64,000 nt of DNA, taken from contig UESW01004818.1 of the NCBI GenBank assembly GCA_900491605.1, forward strand, positions 488,216 through 552,215, in the 5' to 3' direction. The translations under genes were made by a program, and so were the position numbers. Below, piece by piece: positions 1-11,217 of this stretch (within the stretch, counting starts at the first letter, position 1; each line of letters starts with the position of its first letter). Under the pieces are notes generated by a model. The model searched no databases, was not told where the DNA came from, and worked only from the letters and a program-made list of their open reading frames with translations. This stretch comes from Calamus simplicifolius. Its lineage: Eukaryota > Streptophyta > Magnoliopsida > Arecales > Arecaceae.

Positions 1-5
1 TAGTT

Positions 6-868
6 ATGAAGTTCCCTACCAAACAGGAAATTGGAGGAGTTCGAGGAAGCCAAGCTATGGCTCGGCAATGCTTCACCACCAGCCTTCAGTCCAAACTGCC
101 CGAGGTTGACGGGCTGGATGCTCGGGAAGGTTTCGCCGAGCATCGAGGAGAGCCAATCGAAGAGCTGGAGGAGATACCGCTGAACGAAGCCCGGCCCGAC
201 CGAACTATAAAGATTGGGTCGCTACTGAAGAGGAAACCTCGGCTGGAGCTGATCAACTTTCTCCGATAGAATGCTGATGTCTTCGCCTGGTCCGCTTCTG
301 ATATGCCAGGGATCAGCCTAGATGTTCTCGTTCACCATCTCAATATAGACGAGATGTCCCGGCCTGTTAAGCAAAAGAAAAGGAGCTTCGCCCATGAGTG
401 ACAGAAGGCTATTGAGGAGGAAGTTGACAAGCTTATCAAGGCTAATTTCATCCGGAGGTAAGCTAGGATCTATCCTAGCTGGCTGTCAAATGTTGTTATG
501 GTGAAGAAGTCGAACGACAAGTGGCGGATTTGCATCGACTTCATCGACCTCAACAGAGCATGCCCGAAGTACAGTTTCCCTCTCCCCTGGATCGACCAGC
601 TTGTAGACGCTACTTTGGGTCATCAGGTGCTGACCTTTGTAGATGCCTATTCGGGCTACAACCAAATCCGAATGGCACCCGAGGATGAAGAGAAGACTGC
701 CTTCATAACCGACCGAGGTACGTATTGTTACCATGTCATTCGGTCTGAAAAATACAGGTGCTACTTACCAAAGGCTAGTTAACAAGGTCTTCAAGGAATA
801 GATGGCCATAACATGGAGGTGTACGTCAATGACATGCTGGTCAAAAGCAAAGAAGCACCCCAGAGCCG
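6..868 (+). pseudogene. gypsy pol remnant: protease-RT linker and N-terminal RT
   Basis: Conceptual translation gives the linker and start of a Tat-type reverse transcriptase: ADVFAWSASDMPGI near 274-315, RPVKQKKRSFA near 361-394, then the open stretch 498-782 with WRICIDFIDLNRACPK and VDAYSGYNQIRMA. A shifted frame reaches the active-site region as YVNDMLVKS near 821-847, with N in place of the first aspartate of YVDD. In-frame stops occur near 268, 402 and 460, so it is not functional. Coding homology ends abruptly at about 868, where the 39-bp array begins. The rest of RT, RNase H and integrase are missing, presumably deleted. Confidence 0.85.
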
Positions 869-2000
869 AAGTGCACCTCTTATTATCAAAAGCCTTAGCC
901 AGAGCCGAAGTGCATTTCTTATCAAAAGCTCGGTCAGAGCCGAAGTGCACCTCTTATTATCAAAAGCCTCGGCCATAGCCAAAGTACATCTCTTATCAAA
1001 AGCCTCGACCAGAGCCGAAGTGCATCTGTTATTATGAAAAGCCTCGGCCAGAGCCGAAGTGCATCTCTTATCAAAAGTCTCGGCCAGAGCCGAAGTGCAT
1101 CTGTTATTATGAAAAGCCTCGGCCAGAGCCGAAGTGCATCTATTATTATGAAAGTCTCGGCCAGAGCCGAAGTGCATCTCTTATTATGAAAAGCCTCGGC
1201 CAGAGCCGAAGTGCATATGTTATTATCAAAAGCCTCAGCCAGAGCCGAAGTGCATCTCTTATTATGAAAAGCCTCGGTCAGAGCCGAAGTGCATCCTCGG
1301 CCAGAGCCAAAGTGCATCTGTTATTGTGAGAAGCCCCGGCCAGAGCTGAAGTGCATCGTTATTATGAGAAGCCTCGGCTAGAGCCGAAGTGCATTTGTTA
1401 TTGTGAGAAGCCCCGGCCAGAGCCGAAGTGCATCTGTTATTATGAAAAGCCTCAGCCAGAGCCGAAGTGCATCTGTTATTATGAGAAGCCTCGGCCAGAG
1501 CTGAAGTGCATCTGTTATTGTGAGAAGCCCCGGCCAAAGCAGAAGTGCATCTATTATTATGAGAAGCCCTGGCCAGAGCTGAAGTGCATCTGTTATTATG
1601 AGAAGCCTCGGCCAGAGCCAAAGTGCATCTGTTATTATGAGAAGCCCCAGCCAGAGCCGAAGTGCATCTGTTATTGTGAAAGCCTAGGCCAGAGCCGAAG
1701 TACATCTGTTATTATCAAAAGCCTCGACCAGAGCCGAAGTGCATCTCTTATTATGAAAAGCCTCGGCCAGAGCCGAAGTGCATATGTTATTATGAGAAGC
1801 CTCGGCCAGAGCCAAAGTGCATTTGTTATTGTGAAAAGCCTCGGCCAGAGCCGAAGTGCATATGTTATTATCAAAAGCCTCGGCCAGAGCCGAAATGCAT
1901 CTCTTATTATGAAAAGCCTCGGCTAGAGCCGAAGTGCATCTGTTATTATCAAAAGCCTCGGACACAGCTGAAGCGCATCTCTTGCTACCAGGACCCTCGG
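869..2000 (+). repeat. 39-bp tandem array (about 29 copies) in element 1
   Basis: Imperfect head-to-tail copies of a unit containing CTCGGCCAGAGCCGAAGTGC followed by a short AT-rich tail. Full units are 39 bp and some are 36 bp because the TAT in the tail is lost. Since 39 and 36 are multiples of three, several frames stay open on both strands, for example 1351-1926 (+) and 1262-1705 (-). These give only repeats and are not called as genes. The array sits where RNase H and integrase should be and fades out near 2000. Confidence 0.93.
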
Positions 2001-4143
2001 CCAAAGCCGAATCGAATTTCTTGTTAATCTTTGAAGCCATAGACAAAGCCAAGTGGCCCTGGCGGTTCTGCAGTAATGGCAAGGCTGGTAAGTTTCCCAG
2101 ACATTTTAGCGCAATTGATACGTCTTATCATACTTCGGTGCAAATAAGCAATCCCTCTCTCTGCCCATCAGCAGAATTGTGCAAATATTTCCTCCTTAGG
2201 AAAAGACCTACTTAGCCCCTTTTTGTCGGGCCGCGCCTATCTTGTGAACCAGTAAGGTCGCCCAGACCTCCCTCTGACTTGGACAAAGACCAGTGCCTCT
2301 TCTGAAGGGGGGTCAAACACTATGAAAATGCCTAACAAAGGCAGTGCTACCCAAGCACAATCGAAGGTTTACGAACTGAGCATAACTCGGTACGCCTAAA
2401 ATGAACAAGACCGCATGGTCACACCAAAAGGGAAAAAACAAACATATGCAAACATTTGAAAAAAGAAGAAAGAACAAAAGACTTTCTTTTTTCCGTTAAT
2501 CGGTGAGAAATACAACCTCTCAAGAGGCGTTACAAGTGCGTCAAAGCACAGGAAATACAAGTAAAATAAAAGACTCGGTTGAGCAGCTTCGGTCGATAAA
2601 CGATGTCTTTACATCCTACCCCAGAAATCAGAGAAACTAGGCAGGCTCTGTTAAGCCACTGGTTAATCCTAAAGAACAAAGCAAGCCATCCACGAATCCC
2701 TCGGATGAATACGTGAGGGATCATGACCAGACCAAGGGCCCGTGGATGCTTAGGCCGATGGAGCATCCCCCAAGCGGAGTGCTGGACTGCCAGTCATTGC
2801 ACAACAACATAAATAGGGAACAAGCAGACCAACACAGCCCTCCTCCCTCTTCACATGGCGAAAGATTCCTCAGGCGGGTGAATTGAGGGATTCAAGCTGA
2901 GGGAGGGGGTGAGATTCATGCTAGTCATGGGGGGCACGCATGTCGTGCATTTCCTGTGATCCCCATGACCAGCAGCAAGGACACATAGGAAGCGCATACG
3001 TGCACTCCCCATATGACCTCTGCGGGCTTCCCGTGCGCTCTCCATATGACCTCCGAGAATTCCTCCCTTGAGGACTGCTTGCTCTTCCGCAGCTTCTCCA
3101 TCACCCCAGCTATCTGGGACAAACCAACCTTTGAAAAGAAGGCTCGGACTCTCCACTCTCAACTTCAATGGAACAGACACCATGGAAACTCTTACGACTC
3201 ACAGAAAAAGAAAGTCTTGGGAGATAGCCTAACACGACCCGCTCCTTCCATTTTATAGGCAAACGGACCGGGAGCAGCTATCAAAGAAAAAAGCCCCGGG
3301 ATTCAAAAATGCCCTGGCCATACTGCCACGTGGCATTTCAGGATGAAAAGAGCGCTTTTCAAGGCGCACCGAATGCATTTCCCAGGCCATGACATATGAC
3401 AAAAGATTTCCTCTGATCTCGAATCAAGAGCCTTAAATGCAGAAAATCGTTCGCCGGTCCTTGAGATACGAGTAGGTCTGGGAAATCGCCTGGTGAAAAC
3501 GATGTCCTCCAATGGAGAACAAATACTTATCTCGCATGTTAAAAAGACTTGCGTTGGAGAAGACCGATGGGATAAATGACTTAGGCAAGTAACGAAGCAG
3601 GTTACAAAGCTGTTTTATCCATCTCGGCAAAAAGAAAGCCAACCCGCCTTGAAAAAGACAAGGTACTGATAGAGTAATAAAAAAGGCGTAGAAGCCAAGT
3701 ACTCCTCAATAAAGATACTCCGATACCTCTGCTTCGGCCCGAAGCCGAGCCACCCGTTATGTTTCGATAAACCGAGACATCGCTTTTTGCTTCGACTCAA
3801 AGCCGAAGATAGTCTCCTTACTTTGGAAAAAACCGAAGTATCCCTTTTTGATTGATAAAAACCAAATGTTCCCTTATTCCCCGGTCCAAACTAGATAGCT
3901 ATTCTCACCCCAACGCTAACGGAACGCTCCTTATGCTTCGGCAAAACCGAGTGATATACTACACTCCGACTGGAACTTATGAGTTCCCCTTACCTGGGCT
4001 AAAATGAGAAAAATCGCACCTTAGTCTCGACAAGATCAACAGAGATTCCCTAGGGGGAGGGGGAGGTTCGTTTGTAAGACTCACATGATGAGGACGAACG
4101 TTTTGAAGATGGCAGCAAACACGAAAGTTACGAAAATTCTTTT
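2001..4143 (+). other. Element 1 3' internal region, no gene recognised
   Basis: This lies between the tandem array and the antisense coiled-coil ORF. A 110-codon minus-strand ORF at 2851-3183 has no feature I can name. Several A- or T-rich tracts and scattered TTCGG-containing motifs occur (3720-3970). I see no protein domain, RNA gene or terminal repeat. Confidence 0.5.
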
Positions 4144-4540
4144 TTATTTATCATAAAAGGAAAAAAAAAAAGCAAAGAAAAAGACACGCGAGCCCTCAAC
4201 GGGGCTTATCGTCTTTGCCGGGCGTGCCATGCTATTCCCACGCCGTAAACTTAGCTCGGCGGTAAGAATAGTGATTTGTTGCTGGAGAGTCACCACTTGC
4301 CCTTCCAGCTGACTGTTGATCCGACTAAAGAGCTCGTGCTCCCTCGTGGAGACGGCCAAGTATTCTTCGACCATTTTTTGGAGTCGGTCACGCTCCGTGA
4401 GCATCAACAACAGGTCCTCCCTGTCGATAGTTACCGGGACGCGGCTCCGGTGGGGGCCTCCTCGCGGGAGGGCCTGCCCCCGCGGCCATTATCGCCGTTA
4501 TCTGGCGCCCCAGTTGACCCCCTTCATTTTCGGAAGCCAT
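4144..4540 (-). pseudogene. Antisense coiled-coil ORF of element 1
   Basis: It is antisense to the element, between the array and the 3' LTR. A start at 4540 opens MASENEGGQ and a Pro/Arg/Gly-rich head. One frameshift near 4430 joins it to the frame 4410-4144, which contains LTERDRLQKMVEEYLAVS and QLEGQVVTLQQQITILTAEL, a clear leucine-heptad coiled coil. Position and orientation match the antisense genes of the two other Tat-type elements here, but I could not align it to them, so the link is positional. The function is unknown. Confidence 0.5.
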
Positions 4541-5320
4541 CCTACTATCCTAAATTTCAGGAGATCAACAGGAGAAGCGATTAACGATGGCATCCCCCTC
4601 CGTATTTAAACTACTTCTGGCGGGTATTTCGGTCACCCAAACTATCAATTCCAACATAACTATCGTGGAAACTCGCCACGCGTTACCGCCTTGATGGGTG
4701 CTTGCTGGAAACGAAGAGTTGCGCCCCCTCGCTGAGGAGGATCAATAAATAGCAACGAGGCACTCGAGAGGCGCCCTCATCTCGGGATCAGACTCCCTTT
4801 GATCTGCCCGACTCCTTTGAACTAAATATCCTCAAAATAACGCGGAAAAGAGGAAAAAGGCTACATCCAGAAGAACTCTATAATGGCGACGAACCCTACA
4901 CAGATCATCTAGGGTTACCTCAGAAGCAACATCACCTGGGCCACTCATATTGGCTGAACAGGGGGTAGGACACGAACAGACAGACAAGGGCACAAAGAAG
5001 GAGCGGAAAATCTTTGCGGCAGGGACAAAGGGGCGTTGCAGAAGAAATGCCGCCCCAACCCTCTTTAAATAAGCACTTCAAAAAGAAAGCCCTAGACATC
5101 AAAGGCCCCGATACGGATGCTAGAAATAAAGGTCTCGCCGCGTGAAGCTCCCACAATCACAACTTGCGATAAACTAGGCGTCTTTTTCTCAAGCCACGAC
5201 AAAAAAGGATGATGAAACAACGGCCCGTCATTTACGAGATCATCATTGCCCGTCTTTTTGAATCCCCCAAATAAGATTGCTCCAGAATTCTACTCCTATA
5301 TCCGAAATTACACTTCGGAC

Positions 5321-5336
5321 TAAGGAGTGGGGGGCA
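5321..5336 (+). promoter_or_regulatory. Polypurine tract of element 1
   Basis: A purine-rich stretch (AAGGAGTGGGGGGCA) lies immediately before the TG that opens the 3' LTR. It is the expected primer site for plus-strand DNA synthesis, and similar tracts precede the 3' LTRs of the other two Tat elements here. Confidence 0.75.
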
Positions 5337-6288
5337 TGTGATAAGGGATCATTGTATTATTGATCGCTCACATCAGCGGTGAGGTCGTGCCCAATCCAAA
5401 CACCATGCTTGCCAGCTGGCCAGCTGCGTGACATTCTAGCGACAAGGTCAAATCAGCTTTGATGAAGTCGGAACACCCTGACAACCCAAACCACCTTTAT
5501 ACTTCCATCTGAGCCGAGCTATCCTTATTCTTTGGTAACCTGAGCTATCCTTATGCTTCGGCCATCTGAGCTGAGCATCCTTATTCCTCGGTAACCCGAG
5601 CTATCCTTATGCTTCGATCATCTGAGCCAAGCTATCCTTATTCCTCGGTCATTCGAGACGATCCATTTTACACTTTAGAAAATCAAGGCCAACCACGGCA
5701 TTCAAAATGCCTCTGCGGCACGGGAGAGTCCCTATTTGCTGAAACATAAAAGATTCCAAACAGAGAATCATACTCAGGAGTGGCCTAGAGCCTACACAAT
5801 CGTGGAATCCCAATGCATCAGCCAGCTCTCCTAGCCATCGATTCTCTAACTGATGAGATACAGATCCTACTGGTCTCGTAACAAACTCGATTCAAATTCG
5901 TTCAAATCATAACAACTTTCGGCCCCCATGACGCGCCCAGGAATCAGGTGATCCTCTATAAATACCACAGCACTTCAACCTCTCAGGTACGCACGAATCA
6001 CCTTACAAAACTTCTATACATTCACTTGGCTTTGCGGAATCGATCACTCCATTAGAGCTCCGATCGAGAGCTCAGAGGAAGATTCTTCTGTGAAAAGTCT
6101 TCTCTTCACATCTGCTTGCTATGAATCTCTACTGACTTGGCGTTGGAGGGTCCCCCGCAGAGGATAATCCTAAGAAATCCTTTGCGAGTGCGGACTGTCT
6201 TGCAGGTTCCACCCCGGACGTCAAGATCGGAGTTCGGACCCGGAACCGAAAGCGCACCCAAGTCGAAGAATAGATTTCCGCGGCAACA
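5337..6288 (+). repeat. 3' LTR of element 1
   Basis: It starts TGTGATAAGGG directly after the polypurine tract and ends CGCGGCAACA, giving TG...CA ends and a length of 952 bp. A TATA box (TATAAATA) is at 5957-5964. Imperfect direct repeats of about 30 and 60 bp built on GAGCTATCCTTAT lie at 5508-5660, upstream of the TATA box, where the LTRs of the other two Tat-type elements also carry arrays. The right end was chosen from the CA ending and similarity to the CATCAACA end of the element at 22354-35030. No partner LTR is available to confirm it. Confidence 0.7.
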
Positions 6289-6676
6289 GTAAGGTTATCT
6301 GGACATTCAGAGGTTTTTGAACCTCTCTCAACCCTTCTCCCTCATTCTATATCAAATTTTAAGCTCTTTCCTAAGCTTTCTACAAATTTTTCTTCTTAAA
6401 CTCCCTACAAGCTCTCCTAGTCTTCTTACAAGCATTTTTAGTTTCTCTACAAACTTTTATAAACTCTTTGCAAGATCTCTCTAGTCCATATAATGGCCAA
6501 TGCTAGTAGTTTTCTCACGCACTCCGTTATAGCTTCAAACTCGAATTAGAGGAGATAGAATGTGTTGGGACAGATCTTAACACACCATAGTTACATACCA
6601 AAATCAATGTCCTCAACTCTATTAATACTATCTCGAATTTCAAGTCCCAAGGCTAGAGCCAGGATCTGTAATGTTT
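6289..6676. other. Spacer, no gene
   Basis: T-rich sequence with several copies of CTACAA(G/A)C(T/A)-like phrases. It ends in the left copy of the LINE target duplication. No coding signal was seen. Confidence 0.5.
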
Positions 6677-7294
6677 TTTTTTTTTTTGGTATAAGCAGGC
6701 GATCACACCACTTTGGCACGAGTCAAGTCCGATATATCAAAGTACATAATTTGCTGCAAGATAACAGAGCAGGGGTCATCAAAATGCCATCCCCACTGAT
6801 CAGAGTAGCAAGCAGCAATAGAGGCGACCCAATCGGCCACCACATTGGCTTCCCGGTAGACATGGTGGATCAGTGGCATAGATCAGGGATTGTGAGGAAG
6901 CAAAGGTCCACATCCCATCTAATCCAACGGACAACCGTGAGAAAATTTTTTTCGATAACCAACCGTGAGAGCCCAAATGACGGACCCCATAGGTGATACC
7001 TGCCCAAACAGCCTGAAGCTCAGCCATAGGGACCGAAGTGTCAAGAGGCCATATCCATCAGCCACGAGCAACACTCCCTCTGGCCCCTTAATAACAAATT
7101 CGGATCCAGCAAGTTGACCCGATACAGTACCATCAAAGTTTACTTGGATATAACCCAAAGATGGAGGATCCCAAGAGATAAGACCGTAGTACGTGCGCTG
7201 CCGAAATAGCAGGGGAGTCCCAATGGCCGGATCTGTCAAAGTGAATACCAGAATCAAAGTGAAAGTACTCCATAGCGAGAAAAAGCAGTGCGGT
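6677..7294 (-). mobile_element. 5'-truncated LINE with 15-bp target duplication
   Basis: The direct repeat GGATCTGTAATGTTT occurs at 6662-6676 and 7295-7309. Between them is a minus-strand insertion whose 3' end is a poly(A) tract (read as T on the + strand, 6677-6687). The coding part is the C-terminal RNase H domain typical of plant LINEs. Poly(A), 5' truncation and a long target duplication are the marks of target-primed reverse transcription. Confidence 0.88.
6800..7257 (-). pseudogene. LINE RNase H-like domain (RVT_3 type), frameshifted
   Basis: The frame 7257-6919 contains ISWDPPSLGYIQVNFDGTVS, the W-P-P-G-x-x-x-x-N-x-D-G opening of plant LINE RNase H domains, followed by AGSEFVIKGPEGVLLVADG. 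A second frame (7027-6800) continues with MAELQAVWAGITYG, the helix carrying the conserved glutamate. The frame change near 7027 and the missing upstream endonuclease and RT show that this is a dead fragment. Confidence 0.8.
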
Positions 7295-7309
7295 GGATCT
7301 GTAATGTTT

Positions 7310-7929
7310 GAAGTACTTCAACAACGAAAAGATTGTAAGCAAAAGTTTTGAGTTGTATATTATATTTGCAAGAAAGACTATAGGTACAATACTTTAAAGG
7401 AAATCAATTATCAGATCTTGCACTAAAAGAAGAGGATTAAGTAATATAGTGATGGAACGATCTAACCATGATGGCAAGCCACCTGCCTATGTATGAACAA
7501 AGGTATGTACATTAATTTATTTCATTTAGTTTTTGCAACATTAATTTTAAAAGTTAGGCCATGCTTAGGTTAACATGTAGGCCAGCACAATGGGTTGACA
7601 TATGAACCAATAATGAAGAGGTTTATGTTCCGATCTAACTGTAACCTTGGTAATACTCATGTAGACGTGATAATTTTAAACGTGAAAAGCAAGCACAACT
7701 TGAATTCGACACGAAATTAGCAGGTTTAGGTTAAATATAAATGGGTTGGGATCAAAATCAAGTTGACTCATTAGACAGATTAATAAACAAATCAGTTTAT
7801 TAACCCAATCATGCTCATCTAATTAATTAACCCAATCTACTAACTATGTTACCATGCTCATCCAACTTGTTTCTAAATATTCATTTAGTCCCGATAATTG
7901 AATGATCATGTGGTCTATCAACTAGTGTT
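7310..7929. other. AT-rich spacer, no gene
   Basis: Low-complexity AT-rich sequence with no convincing ORF or terminal repeat. It separates the LINE from the truncated copia element. Confidence 0.5.
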
Positions 7930-9660
7930 CATACATTATTTTGTCAAATTAATTTAATTCATCATACATAGCCTTTATCCATTCTATATAATCCTTAGCA
8001 TCATCAAAAGATTTAGGTTCAATATGAGACTCAAAAGCTAAGTTATTATAGGTATCTCTAAATGAAGATCTAGTTCAAATATCATGCGAGATATCACCAA
8101 TAATAAATTCCTTAGGGTGATTGTGCACGTACCTCCAACCTTTTTCTAGGTCAAGATTACCTTGAGGTTCTTCGTGATTTACCTCTTCTTGATTTGATTA
8201 AACAATTAGATTCTCCTTTTCTTCTAAAGTGAGTTCCTTCACTTGATTTTCAATTTCTCCTACATCATCAATAGCCTTTCTCTTCCTTGTTGGAAGATCA
8301 TTAGTTTCATCAAAAGCGACATGAATTGATTCTTTAACCACTAAAGTATTTTTATTGAAAACTCTATAAGCTCTACTAGAAGAAGAATAACCAAGAAAAA
8401 TACCTTCATCAGATTTTGTATCAAACTTATCAAGATTTGATTTTTCATTATTCAAGATAAAACATCAACATCCGAAAACACGAAAATATGCAATGTTGGG
8501 TTTTTTATTTTTGTAAAGCTCATAAGGGGTCTTTTTCAAAATAGGTATAATCAAAGCTCGGTTTAAAATGTAACATACGGTGTTGATTACTTCTGCCCAA
8601 AAGTACTTGAGGAAATTACTCTCACACAACATGGTACGGGCCATTTCTTTTAAAGTTTGATTTTATCTTTTACCATCCCATTTTATTGAGGTGTTCTAGG
8701 TGCAGAAAAATTATGATTAATACCATGCTCATTGCAAAAACTTTCAAAAAATAATTTTTAAATTCTTTTCCATGATCACTCCGAATTGATAAAACCGAAA
8801 CTCCCTTTTTATTTGTAATCTTTTTGAATAAGTTTTGAAATGCCAAAAATGCTTTATCTTTTCTAGCTAAAAATAAAACCCAAGTATATCGAGAGAAATC
8901 ATCGATAATTACAAAACCGTAACGCTTACCTCCTAGACTTATAGTTCTAGTCGGTCCGAATAAATCCATATGTAGTAATTCCAATGGCCTATTGGTTGAA
9001 ATCATATTTTTAGATTTAAATGAAATTCTAGTTTGTTTTCCAAGTTGACATGCATCACAAATCTTATCTTTTTTAAAATTCAATTTTAGTAAACATTTGA
9101 CTAAATCTTTTTAAAATAATTTTGAAAGAAGATCCATGCTAACATGAGCAAGTCTACGATGCCATAACCAACTAGATTCATCATTTTTAGCATTCATAGA
9201 AACTAGACAATCAAAGTCATGGTCATTTAAATCATTCAAATCAATAGTATAAACATTCCATGCCTATGACCAATAAATTTCATGCAATTATCAGCAGGAT
9301 TTGAAACAATGCAAACAGATGATTCAAAAATCACTTAAAAACCTTTATCACATAATTGACTAATACTCAATAAGTTATGCTTTAAACCACTAACTAACAA
9401 GACATTATCAATATATGTATGAGGTGTGACACTAATTTTACCAATGCCAATGATTTTACCTTGGTCATTATCTCCAAAGGTGATCATACCTCCATCTTTA
9501 GCTTCCAAAGTGATGAAATGTGATTCATCACCCGTTATGTGTCTTGAACACCAGCTATCAAGATACCATTTACGTTTAGATCCATGGGTTGCAAGATACA
9601 CCTACAAACATAATGTCACATCTTGCTATTAGGTACCTAAGCTTTCTTGGGTCCTTTGGG
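7930..9660 (-). pseudogene. Copia pol: protease, integrase and start of RT
   Basis: The protease region (9601-9335) has KRKWYLDSWCSRHITGDE, where the catalytic D-S-G is D-S-W, so the enzyme should be dead. Integrase (9083-8670) shows the GKQTRISF zinc-arm end, then LLHMDLFGP, FVIIDDFSRYTWV and the SDHGKEFKN motif of the catalytic core. The post-integrase region (8455-8198) has DEGIFLGYSSSSRAYRVFN. Near 8130-7960 the frame reads EPKSFDDAKDYIEWIKAM, the start of copia RT, and similarity then stops. Frameshifts separate the pieces. Upstream of the protease the minus strand reads RKVWVLKG, a typical Sirevirus linker. Confidence 0.85.
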
Positions 9661-10219
9661 GTTAGACAATATGGTTCCTTTTAGAACCCAAACCTTTCTA
9701 ATACTATCGCATGCATAGGACTTATGTCCCTTTAAACCTCATTTAAAGCAAGTAATATTAGAAGATTGACCAATATATATGAAAATATTTTTAAATATTT
9801 TGTTTTACAAGTGGATTGTAGCCTAATCCTGCTCTATCAAAAATAGCTTTTTGGCTATCTAAAATCGTATTTAGTTTTATAGAACTTAAGGTAAATTTAT
9901 CAACTATAGGTTAAAGTCTGTCAGCTTTAGTTTTCAAATCCTTGTTTTCTTTCTTCAAAGATTCATTTTCTTCCATATATTTATTATTTTTTAAAACTAG
10001 GTTTTGCATTTGATTTTTTAAATCTTTATTTTTGGAACTAAGGTTAGCAAAATCATCAACTTACTCATAAAAAGCACCATGCAATTCTTTAAATAAAAAG
10101 TCATCAAGAAAACTTGGACTTACCTCCTCGTTATCCGCTATGAAGCAAAGATTAGCTACTTCATTCTTTTCATCTCCTTGGAGCTTAAATTTTCAGAATC
10201 ACTCTATGTAGCCATCATA

Positions 10220-11158
10220 GCTTTCTTCTTGAATTTTTTTGGAACTTTCTTAAGTTGTGGACATTCTAATTTAAAGTGTCTCGGCTTCTTGCATTCATAA
10301 CAGATAATTTCTTTTTCTTTCTCCTTGTTTCCATCTTCTTTCACAAAAGATTTTCTTTTTCCTTGAATTTTTTTCTTTTCATAAATCTTTTAAACTTTCT
10401 AGTAATGAGGGCCAAGTCTCATCATCACTTTCATCTTAGATTCATCTGACTCTTCCTTTTGTTCAAAAATTTTGAGAGCCATTGTTTTTCTTCTCTTTGA
10501 CTCGTCCTCATCAGTATGTTGTTTACTTGAAGCTCATGAGTCATTAGGGATCCTAACAATTCTTTCAATGGTAAAGCATTTAGGTCCTTTGCCTCTTGAA
10601 TAGCAGTGACTTTGCCATCCCATGACCTAGGCAAAGATCGTAATACCTTCCTCACAAGATCAGCATTAGCATACAATTTACCGAGGCTTTTAAGCCCATT
10701 TATAATGTCAGTAAATCTAGTAAACATTTCAAAAATAGATTCACTAGCATCCATCTTAAATAATTCATATTATGGACAAGCATATTTATCTTAGACTCTT
10801 TTACTTGATTAGTACCCTTATGGGTAACCTCTAATCTATCCCAATTCTCTTTAGCAGATAACATATAGATATGCGATTAAATTCATTTGCATCCAATGAA
10901 TAATATAAAATATTCATGGCCTTAGCATTGAGCTGTGCCAATTTTTTATCATATTCATTCCATTCCGTTTTTGAATTGGGAATCTCCATGCCATCTAATC
11001 TACTTGTGGGTGTGTGGGGACCATTTACTACGGTACTCCATAGGTCATAGTCAAGTGCTTGGATAAAAATTTCATCCTAGCTTTTCAATATCCATAATTT
11101 GTGCATTAAATAGAGATGGTCTATTTGTGGATTGTTCCTCACTTAACAAGGTTGCCAT
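10220..11158 (-). pseudogene. Copia gag (UBN2 type) with CCHC zinc knuckle
   Basis: The start ATG is at 11158, 46 bases inside the primer site. The protein opens MATLLSEEQSTNRPSLFN. After a frameshift it continues with KIFIQALDYDLW and VVNGPHTPT. The piece 10754-10431 carries the UBN2-like core (EMFTRFTDIINGLKSLGK, LVRKVLRSLPRSWDGKVTA). Near 10300-10235 a zinc knuckle reads CYECKKPRHFKLEC (C-X2-C-X4-H-X4-C). This architecture is that of Sirevirus-like gag. Several indels break the frame. Confidence 0.85.
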
Positions 11159-11203
11159 AATCTTTAGCTCTAAGCTTTTTAGGGCTTAACAACAAGAGCA
11201 CCT

Positions 11204-11215
11204 GCTCTGATACCA
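11204..11215 (-). promoter_or_regulatory. Copia primer-binding site (tRNA-Met type)
   Basis: The minus strand reads TGGTATCAGAGC, the classic plant copia primer site complementary to initiator tRNA-Met. It lies 2 bases inside the LTR boundary and fixes the orientation of the element and the LTR edge at 11218. Confidence 0.93.
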
Positions 11216-11217
11216 CT

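Larger units (their letters stand above)
1..6288 (+). mobile_element. Ty3/gypsy Tat-type LTR retrotransposon, 3' part (element 1)
   Basis: The window opens inside this element, so its 5' LTR, gag and protease are not seen. In order it shows a decayed linker and RT segment, a 39-bp tandem array, a long 3' non-coding region with an antisense coiled-coil ORF, a polypurine tract and a 3' LTR. The RT resembles that of the two other Tat-type elements in this window (motifs VVMVKKS, DLNRACPK, FVDAYSGYNQI). RNase H and integrase are absent. The 5 bases after the LTR (GTAAG, 6289-6293) should be the target duplication, but the partner lies outside the window. Confidence 0.85.

Noticed and set aside
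791..1926. ORFs of 127-191 codons in the 39-bp array
   Set aside because: By-products of 39/36-bp units on both strands.
2851..3183. 110-codon minus-strand ORF in element 1
   Set aside because: No motif or homology recognised. It may be part of the antisense region but there is no support beyond position.
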